The translations under genes were made by a program, and so were the position numbers. A stretch of 64,000 nucleotides of DNA. It comes from Pseudarthrobacter enclensis (GTDB taxonomy: Bacteria; Actinomycetota; Actinomycetes; Actinomycetales; Micrococcaceae). Below are positions 47,864 through 56,247 of this stretch, one piece after another. The first letter of the stretch is position 1. Every line of letters begins with the position of its first letter. The notes under the pieces were generated by a model. It saw only the letters and a list, made by a program, of their open reading frames with translations, did no database searches and was not told the origin of the DNA. The stretch covers positions 269,496 to 333,495 of the forward strand of contig NZ_KQ758603.1 of assembly GCF_001457025.1 (NCBI RefSeq), given 5' to 3'.

Positions 47864-49672
47864 TCAGTCTTCGATCGTGGCGATGATGGCGCCGGCAGAC
47901 ACGGTCTCGCCGGCGGCAGCGGTCAGGCCAGTGATGGTTCCCGCACGGTGCGCCGTGAGCGGCTGCTCCATCTTCATGGCCTCAAGGACCACCACCAGGT
48001 CGCCTTCGGCCACGACGTCGCCTTCGGCCACGGCCACCTTCACGATGGTGCCCTGCATGGGGGACGCCAGCGCGTTGCCGGTGGCTGCAGCAGTTCCACC
48101 GGAGCGTGCGCGCTTCTTGGACTTGCCGGATTTCGCGGCCGGGGCAGCTGCGGTTCCCACTGAACCCAGCGATGCGGGCAGGACCACTTCAAGCCGCTTG
48201 CCGCCCACCTCAACCACGACGCGCTGGCGTTCCTCCGTCTCCGCGGCGTCCAGGCCGCCGTCGGGCGTCCATGGGGCAAGGTTGTTGGTGAACTCGGTTT
48301 CGATCCAGCGGGTGTGGACCGTGAACGGGCCTTCGGCGGGGGCGAACGCGGGGTCGGAAACAACGGCCAGGTCGAACGGGATAACGGTGGGGATGCCTTC
48401 CACCACCATCTCCTCGAGGGCGCGCCTGGACCGCTGCAGGGCCTGCTGCCGCGTAGCGCCCGTGACCACCAGCTTGGAAAGCATGGAGTCGAAGTTGCCG
48501 CTGATGACATCGCCCTGCTCAACACCGGAGTCGACGCGGACGCCGGGGCCGGTGGGGTTCTTCAGGACGCGGATGGTGCCGGGGGCGGGCATGAAGTTGC
48601 GGCCCGGGTCCTCGCCGGTGATGCGGAATTCGAAGGAGTGTCCGCGGACTTCCGGGTCGCCGTAGCCAAGCTCCTCGCCGCGGGCCAGCCGGAACTGTTC
48701 CCGGACCAGGTCGATGCCGGTGACTTCCTCGGAGACGCAGTGCTCCACCTGGAGGCGGGTGTTCACCTCAAGGAAGGAGATGGTCCCGTCCTGGCCCACG
48801 AGGAACTCGCAGGTGCCGGCGCCCAGGTAGCCGGCTTCCTTCAGGATGGCCTTGGAGGATTCGTAGAGGCGCGTGTTCTGTTCTTCGGTGAGGTACGGTG
48901 CGGGCGCTTCCTCCACGAGTTTCTGGTTGCGGCGCTGCAGCGAGCAGTCGCGGGTGGATACCACCACCACGTTGCCGTACGCGTCCGCCAGGCACTGGGT
49001 TTCAACGTGCCGGGGGGCATCCAGGAACCGCTCGATGAAGCATTCGCCCCGCCCGAACGCTGCGGTGGCTTCGCGGACGGCGGACTCGTAGAGTTCGGGG
49101 ATTTCCTCGCGGGTGCGGGCCACCTTGATGCCGCGGCCGCCGCCGCCGAAGGCCGCCTTGATGGCTACGGGGAGGCCGTGGCGGTCAACGAAGTCCAGGA
49201 CCTCGTCCGCTGAACCCACCGGGTCCGCGGTGCCCGGTACCAGGGGTGCACCGACCTTTTCGGCGATGTGGCGGGCCTGGACCTTGTCGCCCAGGGCGGA
49301 GATGGCTTCGGGGGAGGGGCCGATCCAGGTGATGCCGGCCTCGATGACCCGGGCAGCGAACTGGGCGTTCTCGGCCAGGAAGCCGTAACCGGGGTGGATG
49401 GCGTCGGCGCCGGACCGGAGCGCGGCGTCGATGATCTTGTCCATGACCAGGTACGACTCTGCGGCAGTGTTGCCGCCCAGGGCGTATGCTTCGTCAGCCA
49501 GGCGGACGTGCAGCGCGTCGCGGTCTGCGTTGGCGTACACGGCGACGGAGGCGATGCCTTCGTCGCGGGCGGCGCGGATGATGCGCACAGCGATTTCACC
49601 GCGGTTTGCGATCAGCACCTTGGTGAGGTTCTTCTGCATGGGACCGGCGGACTGCTCCAAATTTGCTGACAA
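47864..49672 (-). CDS. accBC: Acyl-CoA carboxylase alpha subunit (biotin carboxylase + biotin carboxyl carrier domain)
   Basis: 602 aa. N-terminal ATP-grasp biotin carboxylase ([56 protein letters not shown]), a linker rich in Ala/Lys, and a C-terminal biotinyl domain with the biotinylated lysine in EAMKMEQPL. It carboxylates biotin for beta subunits such as the one at 58220. TTG 49672 has AAGGAGA upstream; ATG 49639 is an alternative. Equivalent to AccA3 of Mycobacterium, which lies in the same birA-accD5-accE5-maf-accA3 neighbourhood. Confidence 0.95.
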   Translation of the reverse strand: MSANLEQSAGPMQKNLTKVLIANRGEIAVRIIRAARDEGIASVAVYANADRDALHVRLADEAYALGGNTAAESYLVMDKIIDAALRSGADAIHPGYGFLAENAQFAARVIEAGITWIGPSPEAISALGDKVQARHIAEKVGAPLVPGTADPVGSADEVLDFVDRHGLPVAIKAAFGGGGRGIKVARTREEIPELYESAVREATAAFGRGECFIERFLDAPRHVETQCLADAYGNVVVVSTRDCSLQRRNQKLVEEAPAPYLTEEQNTRLYESSKAILKEAGYLGAGTCEFLVGQDGTISFLEVNTRLQVEHCVSEEVTGIDLVREQFRLARGEELGYGDPEVRGHSFEFRITGEDPGRNFMPAPGTIRVLKNPTGPGVRVDSGVEQGDVISGNFDSMLSKLVVTGATRQQALQRSRRALEEMVVEGIPTVIPFDLAVVSDPAFAPAEGPFTVHTRWIETEFTNNLAPWTPDGGLDAAETEERQRVVVEVGGKRLEVVLPASLGSVGTAAAPAAKSGKSKKRARSGGTAAATGNALASPMQGTIVKVAVAEGDVVAEGDLVVVLEAMKMEQPLTAHRAGTITGLTAAAGETVSAGAIIATIED

Positions 49673-49724
49673 GGCGTCTCCTTCTTTCCTTCAGGGAGCC
49701 TAGCGCGGTTTTGGAGGTTCCGCC

Positions 49725-49780
49725 GATATTACTTGCGGAATCCGCGTGTAAACCGGCCATGCTTTGTAGGGACCCTACAA
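49725..49780 (-). promoter_or_regulatory. accBC promoter with TTGTAG-N5-CTACAA inverted repeat
   Basis: TAATAT (minus, 49731-49726) and TTTACA (49752-49747) resemble -10 and -35. The repeat TTGTAGGGACCCTACAA occupies 49764-49780 just upstream. The same TGTAG-N5-CTACA core precedes the carboxylase beta gene (59944-59958). Confidence 0.5.
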
Positions 49781-49802
49781 GACCGGGTGAATTCGCGCCG
49801 CT

Positions 49803-50453
49803 TCAGGCCCGGGGCCAGAGATCGGTGATGCGCACGTTCGCGGCGGCCAGCAGTCCCCGAAGCGTGGACACGGACAGGCCGACGACGGCATGCGGGTCGC
49901 CGTCGACCTTCCGGATGAAGGCCCCGCCCAGACCGTCGATGGTGAAGGACCCGGCGCAGTGCAACGGCTCGCCGGTGGCGATGTACGCGTCGATTTCCTC
50001 AGCCTCCATGTCCAGGAAGGCGACCTCGGCTGAGGCAACTGCGCCGAGGGTGGCGCCGGATCCTGCACCGTCCGTGCCGGCGTCGTCCGTGTCCGTATCC
50101 CGGCAGTCCACCAGCCAGTGTCCCGTGTGCAGCACTCCGGCGTTTCCGCTCATCCGGAGCATGCGCTCCCGCGCCACCTCGGCGGTGTAGGGCTTGCCGT
50201 GCGCCTGGCCGTCGAATTCGAACACCGAGTCGCAGCCAAGCACCAGTGCACCCTCCGCTTCCGGCAGTGAAGCGACGGCCTCGGCCTTGGCGCGGGCCAG
50301 GAGCAGGGCGGTGTCGTGCGGGTCCGTGACACCGTAGCGTGCCTGCACGGCGTCCTCGTCCACGTCGGAGACGAGGACCGTGTGCCGGATGCCGGCTTCG
50401 GCCAAGAGCTTGGTGCGGGCGGGGGACTGGGAGGCAAGTATCAGGCGGACCAC
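49803..50453 (-). CDS. maf: Maf-family nucleotide pyrophosphatase
   Basis: 216 aa. LASQSPARTKLL is the Maf N-terminal phosphate motif; VLGCDSVFEFDGQAHGKP and YVATGEP-like YIATGEPLHCAGSF follow. Maf proteins hydrolyse non-canonical or modified nucleoside triphosphates. An insert (DTDDAGTDGAGSG, about 120-132) is longer than in compact homologues. The GTG start is six bases after TAGGCT on the minus strand, so the mRNA is probably leaderless and the gene independent of the MMPL gene 9 bp upstream. Confidence 0.93.
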   Translation of the reverse strand: MVRLILASQSPARTKLLAEAGIRHTVLVSDVDEDAVQARYGVTDPHDTALLLARAKAEAVASLPEAEGALVLGCDSVFEFDGQAHGKPYTAEVARERMLRMSGNAGVLHTGHWLVDCRDTDTDDAGTDGAGSGATLGAVASAEVAFLDMEAEEIDAYIATGEPLHCAGSFTIDGLGGAFIRKVDGDPHAVVGLSVSTLRGLLAAANVRITDLWPRA

Positions 50454-50462
50454 GGATTCAGC

Positions 50463-52985
50463 CTAGTGGACCAACTCCGCGGATGCCTTCGCAGCTTCCG
50501 GCCGGCTGAGCTTGGCGCCCTCGACGTCCACGTCAGGCAGGACGCGGTCCAGCCAGCGCGGCAGCCACCACGACTTTTCACCCAGCAGGTACATCACGGC
50601 GGGGACGATCGTCATGCGGACCACGAAAGCGTCCAGCAGCACACCGAACGCCATCGCGAAGCCCAGCGGGCGGACCATGGTCAGGTGGCTGAAGATGAAG
50701 CCTGCAAAGACGCTGACCATGATGATGGCTGCTGCGGTGACCACAGCTGCCGCGTGCCGGAAGCCCACACGGACGGCCTCCTTGGCGGAGGAACCGTGCA
50801 TGTACGCCTCGCGCATTCCCGAGGCGATGAACACCTGGTAGTCCATGGCCAGGCCGAACAGGACGCCGATCAGGATGATGGGCAGGAAGCTGAGGACGGC
50901 TCCCGGGTTGGCGACATCGAACACGGTGCCCAGCCAGCCCCACTGGTACACGGCAACCACGGCGCCGAACGCTGCCGCGAGCGAGAGCAGGAAGCCGCCG
51001 GTGGCCAGCAGCGGCACCACGATGGAGCGGAACACCAGCAGCAGCAGGATCAGGGAAAGTCCGACGACGATCGCCAGGTAGGGCGGCAGGGCGTCGCCAA
51101 GCTTCGTGGAGACGTCGATGTTGCCTGCGGTTTGGCCGGTCAGGCCCATGGTGACGTCGTAGTCGGACTTGATCTCTGCGTTCAGGCCGCGGAGTTCCGA
51201 GACCACCTTGACGGTGCTGGCGCTGGCGGGCCCCTCCTTGGGGATGACCTGGAAGACGGCGGTGCGGCGGTCTTCGCTGATGGCGACAGGCACGGCGGCC
51301 ACCACGTTGTCCACCGAGCGGAGCTTGTCCGCGATGTCGTACTGCAGGTTGGCCGCTGCGGCCTCGTCCAGTCCGGCGGGGAATTCACCGACGGCCACGA
51401 TGGGACCGGTCACGCCTTCGCCGAAGCTGCGGGCCGTGACGTCGTAGGCCTGGTAGGCCTCGGACTCCACCGGTTCGGAGCCGCCGTCAGGAAGGGCGAG
51501 CTGCAGCTGGGTGGCGGGCAGGGCAAGGGTCCCCAGCAGGACCACGCCGGCGAGCATGGCCAGGACGGGGTGGCGTGTCACGAGGCCGCCCCAGCCATGG
51601 GTGCTGCGCTCCTTGTCCTTGGCGTCGTCCGCCGCCTCGTGGCCGGGCTGGGCGTTGTGGGCCTCGGCCTTCGCCCAGGCGCGCCGGGAGATGATGCGGC
51701 GGCCGATCAGGGACAGCATGGCGGGCGTGAGCGTGATGGCCACGAGGACGGCCACTGCCACCGTCCCGGCTGCGGCCAGGCCCATCACGGCGAGGAAGGG
51801 CAGGCCGGGAACCACCAGGGCGGCGAGGGCGATAATCACCGTGAGGCCGGCGAACACCACGGCGTTGCCGGAGGTGCCGGTGGCACGGGCCACGGATTCC
51901 TCGGGGTCCATGCCCGCCAGGAGCTGGGTACGGTGGCGGTTGACGATGAACAGGGAGTAGTCGATGCCGACGGCCAGGCCGAGCATGAGCGCCAGCATGG
52001 GGGAAATGGAGCTCATGTCGAACAGTCCGGACAGGGCGAAGGTGGTTCCAACGCCGACGCCGACGCCGATGACGGCCATCAGGAGCGGAAGTCCGGCGGC
52101 CACCAGCGTGCCGAGCATGGTGATCAGGACGAGGGCCGCGACGGCGATGCCCACAATTTCGGCGATGCCGAACAGTTCGGAGATGTCCTCGGTGATTTCC
52201 TTGCTGGCCAGGGCGGTGACCCCGGCGGAGGACGTCCCGTGGGCGATGTCCTGGACCTGCTGGCGCACCTCGGGGCTGAGGCCGTTGATGGAGGTGTTGA
52301 ACTGGACCTGGGCCACGGCGGCCCGGCCGTCCTCGGACACGAAGCGGATCGCGGACGAGGCCTCGGCCTGCCGCTTGCCCAGTTCGAGCTTGGCCTTGTT
52401 GGCCTCCAGTTCCTTGGTGCCGGCCTCCAGCTTGGCCTGTCCTTCGGCGAGGGCGGCCTTTTGCTGGCCGAGCTGCGCCTCGATGACAGCGGCCGGGGCG
52501 CCGGCGGCAGTGAGCTGCTGCTCTGCGGCGTCCAGCTGGGCCTTGCCGGCGTCCAGCTGGGCTTTGGATGCCTCCAGCTGGGCCTGTCCCGCGGCCAGCT
52601 GCTGCTCGCCTGTGGTGATGGACCGCCCCGCCTGGTCTACCTGTGCCTGGGTGGCGAAGGGATCCACGGTGCCCCGGACATCCGGCAGCGTTTCGAGCTT
52701 CTTGAGGGCGTCGGTGACGGCAGCACGGCTGGTGTCGGTAAAACCGCCGTCCGGGGCTTCGAAGACAATCGTGGCCGTTCCGCCCGAGGCCGAGGGGAGG
52801 TCTTCCTTCAACTTGTCCGCGATCCGCTGGGTTTCCGTTCCCGGGATCTGGAAGTTGTTGGACAGCGTGCCGTGGAACGCCGCGGCGGAGCCGCCCACGG
52901 CGACGAGCGCCACGAGCCAGAGGGAGATCACCAGCCAGCGCCGGCGGTAGGAGAACTTGCCGAGACGGTAGAGCAGCAGTGCCAT
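50463..52985 (-). CDS. MMPL/RND-family membrane transporter
   Basis: 840 aa. Two MMPL modules, each with a large extracytoplasmic domain and about five to six membrane segments; GIDYSLFIVNRHR and the second-half GLAMDYQVFIASGMREAY are the conserved Asp-Tyr proton-relay motifs. The first extracytoplasmic loop holds a long repeated helix (residues about 115-205; units such as QLxAGxAQLEASKAQLDAGK), likely a coiled-coil hairpin. Probable exporter of lipids or hydrophobic compounds. ATG 52985 lies 16 bp after the TetR gene, forming a regulator-exporter operon. Confidence 0.92.
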   Translation of the reverse strand: MALLLYRLGKFSYRRRWLVISLWLVALVAVGGSAAAFHGTLSNNFQIPGTETQRIADKLKEDLPSASGGTATIVFEAPDGGFTDTSRAAVTDALKKLETLPDVRGTVDPFATQAQVDQAGRSITTGEQQLAAGQAQLEASKAQLDAGKAQLDAAEQQLTAAGAPAAVIEAQLGQQKAALAEGQAKLEAGTKELEANKAKLELGKRQAEASSAIRFVSEDGRAAVAQVQFNTSINGLSPEVRQQVQDIAHGTSSAGVTALASKEITEDISELFGIAEIVGIAVAALVLITMLGTLVAAGLPLLMAVIGVGVGVGTTFALSGLFDMSSISPMLALMLGLAVGIDYSLFIVNRHRTQLLAGMDPEESVARATGTSGNAVVFAGLTVIIALAALVVPGLPFLAVMGLAAAGTVAVAVLVAITLTPAMLSLIGRRIISRRAWAKAEAHNAQPGHEAADDAKDKERSTHGWGGLVTRHPVLAMLAGVVLLGTLALPATQLQLALPDGGSEPVESEAYQAYDVTARSFGEGVTGPIVAVGEFPAGLDEAAAANLQYDIADKLRSVDNVVAAVPVAISEDRRTAVFQVIPKEGPASASTVKVVSELRGLNAEIKSDYDVTMGLTGQTAGNIDVSTKLGDALPPYLAIVVGLSLILLLLVFRSIVVPLLATGGFLLSLAAAFGAVVAVYQWGWLGTVFDVANPGAVLSFLPIILIGVLFGLAMDYQVFIASGMREAYMHGSSAKEAVRVGFRHAAAVVTAAAIIMVSVFAGFIFSHLTMVRPLGFAMAFGVLLDAFVVRMTIVPAVMYLLGEKSWWLPRWLDRVLPDVDVEGAKLSRPEAAKASAELVH

Positions 52986-53001
52986 GGAAGAACCGATCTG
53001 A

Positions 53002-53700
53002 TCAGGAGGAACGGGGAGCTGATGGTGCCGGCGCGGCGGTGGCCGCTGCCGGCGGGCTGAAACCGGAGCCCAGCAGGGCCATGGCGTCGATGAGCAGTTG
53101 CCGGAGCTCGGCAAGCGATTCGGGGGAGAGGTCGGTCCCGCGGCGGCTGAACCACACTTCCATGGCGGCCTTGCCGCAGGAGATCACCGAACCCGCGAGG
53201 GCGTGGACGTATAGTTCGTCAGCTCCGTCCGGAGCCCGCGCCACCCGGTCCCGTGCCACAGCGAACACCTGCGTCCGGCAGTGGTCCCAGGCCTCAAGGT
53301 CGGTGTGCGCCATGAGCTGGCTGTGCTGCGTCAGGGCGAACAGCTCAGCGAGTGGTTCCACGGTCTTCGGATCGGCCAGCGCCATCAGCGCCGCCTGCGC
53401 CGCCTCCAGCAGGGGCTCCTCCGCCGGCCGAAGCTCAAGCTGGCGGATGACGATGTCCAGGAAGCCGTGCGTGACCGAGGCCAGGGCTGCGTCGGTACTG
53501 CTGAAGTAGTTGAAGAAGGTGCGCCGGGAAATGCCGGCAGCCTCCGCGATGTCCTCGGCCGTAAATCCGCCTGGCCCCTTGGAGCGAAGAAGCGACAGGG
53601 CGGCGTCCGTGATGGCCTGGCGGGTGGCCGCCTTATTAAGCTCACGCCGTGACGGGGCCGGCGCGGACGTCGGCGAGGCCGGGGACGGTGGAACATTCAC
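53002..53700 (-). CDS. TetR-family regulator of the MMPL exporter
   Basis: 232 aa. HTH at about 25-70 (RQAITDAALSLLRSKGPGGF, TAEDIAEAAGISRRTFFNYF). The FNYF signature fits TetR/AcrR. A Ser/Ala/Pro-rich N-terminus and tail flank the domains. The GTG start is exactly six bases after TAGTGT (minus), so the transcript is leaderless. The palindrome GTGCAACTTTGCAC (53714-53727) abuts the -10 box and probably is its own operator; the MMPL gene follows in the same transcript. Confidence 0.92.
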   Translation of the reverse strand: MNVPPSPASPTSAPAPSRRELNKAATRQAITDAALSLLRSKGPGGFTAEDIAEAAGISRRTFFNYFSSTDAALASVTHGFLDIVIRQLELRPAEEPLLEAAQAALMALADPKTVEPLAELFALTQHSQLMAHTDLEAWDHCRTQVFAVARDRVARAPDGADELYVHALAGSVISCGKAAMEVWFSRRGTDLSPESLAELRQLLIDAMALLGSGFSPPAAATAAPAPSAPRSS

Positions 53701-53713
53701 ACTCTTACACTAC

Positions 53714-53727
53714 GTGCAACTTTGCAC
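53714..53727. promoter_or_regulatory. Candidate TetR operator
   Basis: Palindrome with arms GTGCAA / TTGCAC and a 2-nt centre, lying one base upstream of the -10 box (53712-53707) of the divergently bounded TetR-MMPL operon. Placement fits autorepression. Confidence 0.6.
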
Positions 53728-53871
53728 TCCGGGCAAGTTATTTTCACAGGAGAATGAAAGCTTCCCAACAGCCCTTACTGAAGCTGCGCGTGAATGCTTG
53801 GCAATACCCCTCGAGGGTGCATGAACCGGCCGTCGCCGACGGCGCAGCAGGACACAAGCCAGGAGAAGAAA

Positions 53872-54420
53872 ATGTCACGCAGAAAAAGAGTTGCGCTGGG
53901 CCTCTCGGCCGCAGCGCTCGCGGCCAGTGCGGCCATCGGAGTCGCCGGCATGGCGTCTGCCACCACCACAACCCCTGCACCCTCACCCAGTTCGAGCGCC
54001 GGCACGGACGCCGGCTCGGGTACGGGCCATGACGGCATGGGACGCCACGGTGCCCGTGGAGGTGTTCAGGCGTCGGCGCTGGCGGAGAAGCTGGGGATCG
54101 ATGAGTCGAAGGTGGCCGATGCGCTCAAGGCTTTCCGTGACGCGAACAAGCCCAGCGGGCCGCCCGCCGACGGACAGAAGCCGGACTCATCAGCCCGTGA
54201 CGCTGCGCTGGCGAAGTCGCTCGCCGACTCCTTGGGCATCGACGAGGCAAAGGTGACGGCGGCGCTGGAGGAGCTCCGCACCGAGGAACAGGCTGAACGC
54301 GCGGCCGGGCTGAAATCCAGGCTTGACCAGGCCGTTGCGGATGGGAAGCTCACCCAGGCCGAGGCGGACGCCGTCACCAAGGCGGTGCAGAACGGCGTCA
54401 TCGGAGGCGGCGGCCACTGA
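53872..54420 (+). CDS. Secreted protein with duplicated helical motif
   Basis: 182 aa from ATG 53872 (AGGAGA upstream). A typical signal peptide (SRRKRVALGLSAAALAASAA ... GMASA, residues about 1-30) is followed by a Ser/Thr/Pro linker and a His/Gly patch (HDGMGRHGARGG). Two similar helical units then appear, LAEKLGIDESKVADALKAF and LADSLGIDEAKVTAALEEL, and a third helix with AVADGKLTQAEADAVTKAV. No cysteine. Function unknown; similar duplicated units occur in many actinobacterial exported proteins of unknown role. Confidence 0.8.
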   Translation: MSRRKRVALGLSAAALAASAAIGVAGMASATTTTPAPSPSSSAGTDAGSGTGHDGMGRHGARGGVQASALAEKLGIDESKVADALKAFRDANKPSGPPADGQKPDSSARDAALAKSLADSLGIDEAKVTAALEELRTEEQAERAAGLKSRLDQAVADGKLTQAEADAVTKAVQNGVIGGGGH

Positions 54421-54471
54421 CGCGCCGCTGCCGAACGGGCCAGCCCGCACCGGGGTGGCGCCTTTAACCAC

Positions 54472-54505
54472 GGAAGTCCCCGGGAAACCTTTCCCGGGGA
54501 CTTCC
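54472..54505. terminator. Bidirectional terminator
   Basis: Nearly perfect 34-nt palindrome (16-nt arms, 2-nt centre) between the secreted-protein gene and the convergent symporter gene. Confidence 0.88.
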
Positions 54506-54556
54506 TGTGTGACACTCTGTCGGCGCAGTGCCGCCGGCGGTGCGGCCGGCCGTGGA

Positions 54557-55996
54557 TCAGGCCTTGGCGTCCTGCAGCTCGGGGGAAGCCGTGCTTGCGG
54601 CTGTGCCGTCCGTGGCGGACCCGCTGACCTCGGTGTCCTCGTCAACGAACGGGGTGCCGTTGCGTGGCGCGTTGTACAGCGACTCATCGAGGATGCCCTG
54701 GCGCTTGGCCACAAGGGTGGGAACCAGCGCCTGTCCGGCCACGTTCACCGCGGTGCGGCCCATGTCCAGGATCGGGTCGATGGCCAGCAGGAGTCCGACG
54801 CCGGCCAGCGGCAGTCCCAGGGTGGAGAGCGTCAGGGTGAGCATCACCACGGCGCCGGTGGTGCCGGCTGTGGCGGCCGACCCCAGAACGGAGACGAGTG
54901 CGATCAGCAGGTACTGGCTGAAGTCGAGCTGGATGCCGAAGAACTGGGCCACGAAGATGGCGGAGATGGCCGGGTAGATCGCGGCGCAGCCGTCCATCTT
55001 GGTGGTGGCGCCCAGCGGCACGGCGAAGGAGGCGTAGGCGCGGGGGACGCCCAGGCTGCGTTCGGTCACACGCTGGGTCAGGGGCAGGGTGCCCACTGAG
55101 GAGCGGGAGACGAAGGCCAGCTGGACTGCCGGCCAGACGCCGGAGAAGTACTGCTTGACGGACAGCCCGTGGGTGCGGACCAGGATGGGGTAGACCACGA
55201 ACAGCACCAGGACCAGGCCGGCGTAGATGGCCACGGTGAACTTGCCCAATGATCCGATGGTGTCCCAGCCGTAGACGGCCACGGCGTTACCGATCAGGCC
55301 CACAGTGCCCAGGGGAGCGATGCGGATGATCCACCAGAGGACCTTCTGGATCACGGCGAGGGCGGAGGCGTTGAGGTTCAGGAACGGCTCAGCGGCCTTG
55401 CCCACCTTGAGGGCGGCGACGCCGACGGCGATGGCGATCACCAGGATCTGCAGCACGTTGAAGCTGACGGACGTGGTGACGGCGCCGGAATCGGCCACCG
55501 TGGAGCTGGCGCCCAGGCCAAGGAAGTTCTTGGGGAAGAGGCCGATGAGGAAGGACCACCAGTCGCCGGACTTGCCGGAGTACTTGGCTTCCTCGGTGAT
55601 GCCGGTGTTGGCGCCGGGCTGGAGCAGGACGCCCAGGCCGATGCCGATCAGCACGGCTATCAGGGACGTGATGGCGAACCAGAGCAGCGTGTTCCACGCG
55701 AGCTTGGCGGCGTTGGAGACCTGCCGGAGGTTGGAGATCGAGCTCACTACGGCGGTGAAGATCAACGGCACGACGGCGGTCTGCAGCAGGGAGACGTAGC
55801 TCGAGCCGATGGTCTGCAGCGTTGCGCCGAGCCCGTTCGGGTTGGTCTTGGTGCTGCCGGTGTACTTGGCCAGCAGGCCGAGTCCAAGGCCCACGATAAG
55901 GGCGGCGATAATCTGGAAGCCGAACGATCCAGCCCACTTGGGCAGCTGGAAGCCGGACTTCCCTGCGGAGGAGGGGGTGCTTGTCTGAGTGCTCAC
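54557..55996 (-). CDS. Dicarboxylate/amino acid:cation symporter (DAACS/GltP family)
   Basis: 479 aa with about eight to nine hydrophobic segments and two re-entrant loops. The serine-rich loop SRSSVGTLPLT, GATTKMDGCAA and the terminal-helix DPILDMGRTAVNVAGQAL carry family ion/substrate residues. It takes up glutamate, aspartate or C4-dicarboxylates with cations; which is not readable. The tail (from about 440) is Ser/Thr/Ala-rich and hydrophilic. GTG start is six bases after TAGCGT (minus), so the mRNA is leaderless. Confidence 0.93.
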   Translation of the reverse strand: MSTQTSTPSSAGKSGFQLPKWAGSFGFQIIAALIVGLGLGLLAKYTGSTKTNPNGLGATLQTIGSSYVSLLQTAVVPLIFTAVVSSISNLRQVSNAAKLAWNTLLWFAITSLIAVLIGIGLGVLLQPGANTGITEEAKYSGKSGDWWSFLIGLFPKNFLGLGASSTVADSGAVTTSVSFNVLQILVIAIAVGVAALKVGKAAEPFLNLNASALAVIQKVLWWIIRIAPLGTVGLIGNAVAVYGWDTIGSLGKFTVAIYAGLVLVLFVVYPILVRTHGLSVKQYFSGVWPAVQLAFVSRSSVGTLPLTQRVTERSLGVPRAYASFAVPLGATTKMDGCAAIYPAISAIFVAQFFGIQLDFSQYLLIALVSVLGSAATAGTTGAVVMLTLTLSTLGLPLAGVGLLLAIDPILDMGRTAVNVAGQALVPTLVAKRQGILDESLYNAPRNGTPFVDEDTEVSGSATDGTAASTASPELQDAKA

Positions 55997-56157
55997 CCGA
56001 ATACGCTAGGACCGCAGTCCATATCACGTGAAATGAACATTGAGAAATATTACGCGGCCACCAACGCTTCCGAAACTTGAAAACCCTGGAAAAGCAAGGC
56101 TGAATGAGGCTTTTGTTACTTATTCCCAGCGGCGGTGTGCTTAACATCTCGCGAAAG

Positions 56158-56236
56158 TGGGCGGGCGGGCGGCATCCGGCAGCGTGCGTCAAAGCGAGGA
56201 ACGAGCAGCACGCCGAGGATGTTGCCCGCCCGCCCA
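56158..56236. repeat. Structured intergenic repeat, copy 2
   Basis: A 20-pair outer stem (56158-56177 with 56217-56236, two G-T pairs) encloses GCGTGC/GCACGC (56182-56187 / 56208-56213) and a 20-nt loop. Core identical to copy 1 (6830-6906) except three substitutions; the outer arms are unrelated in sequence but fully paired. It lies 11 bases beyond the stop of the minus-strand DUF885 gene. Confidence 0.8.
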
Positions 56237-56247
56237 GCGGGGGCGAG

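Noticed and set aside
53754..54032. Small ORF starting at ATG 53754 before the secreted protein gene
   Set aside because: AGGAGA lies only one base before the ATG, and most of the frame overlaps the secreted protein gene in another frame without family features.
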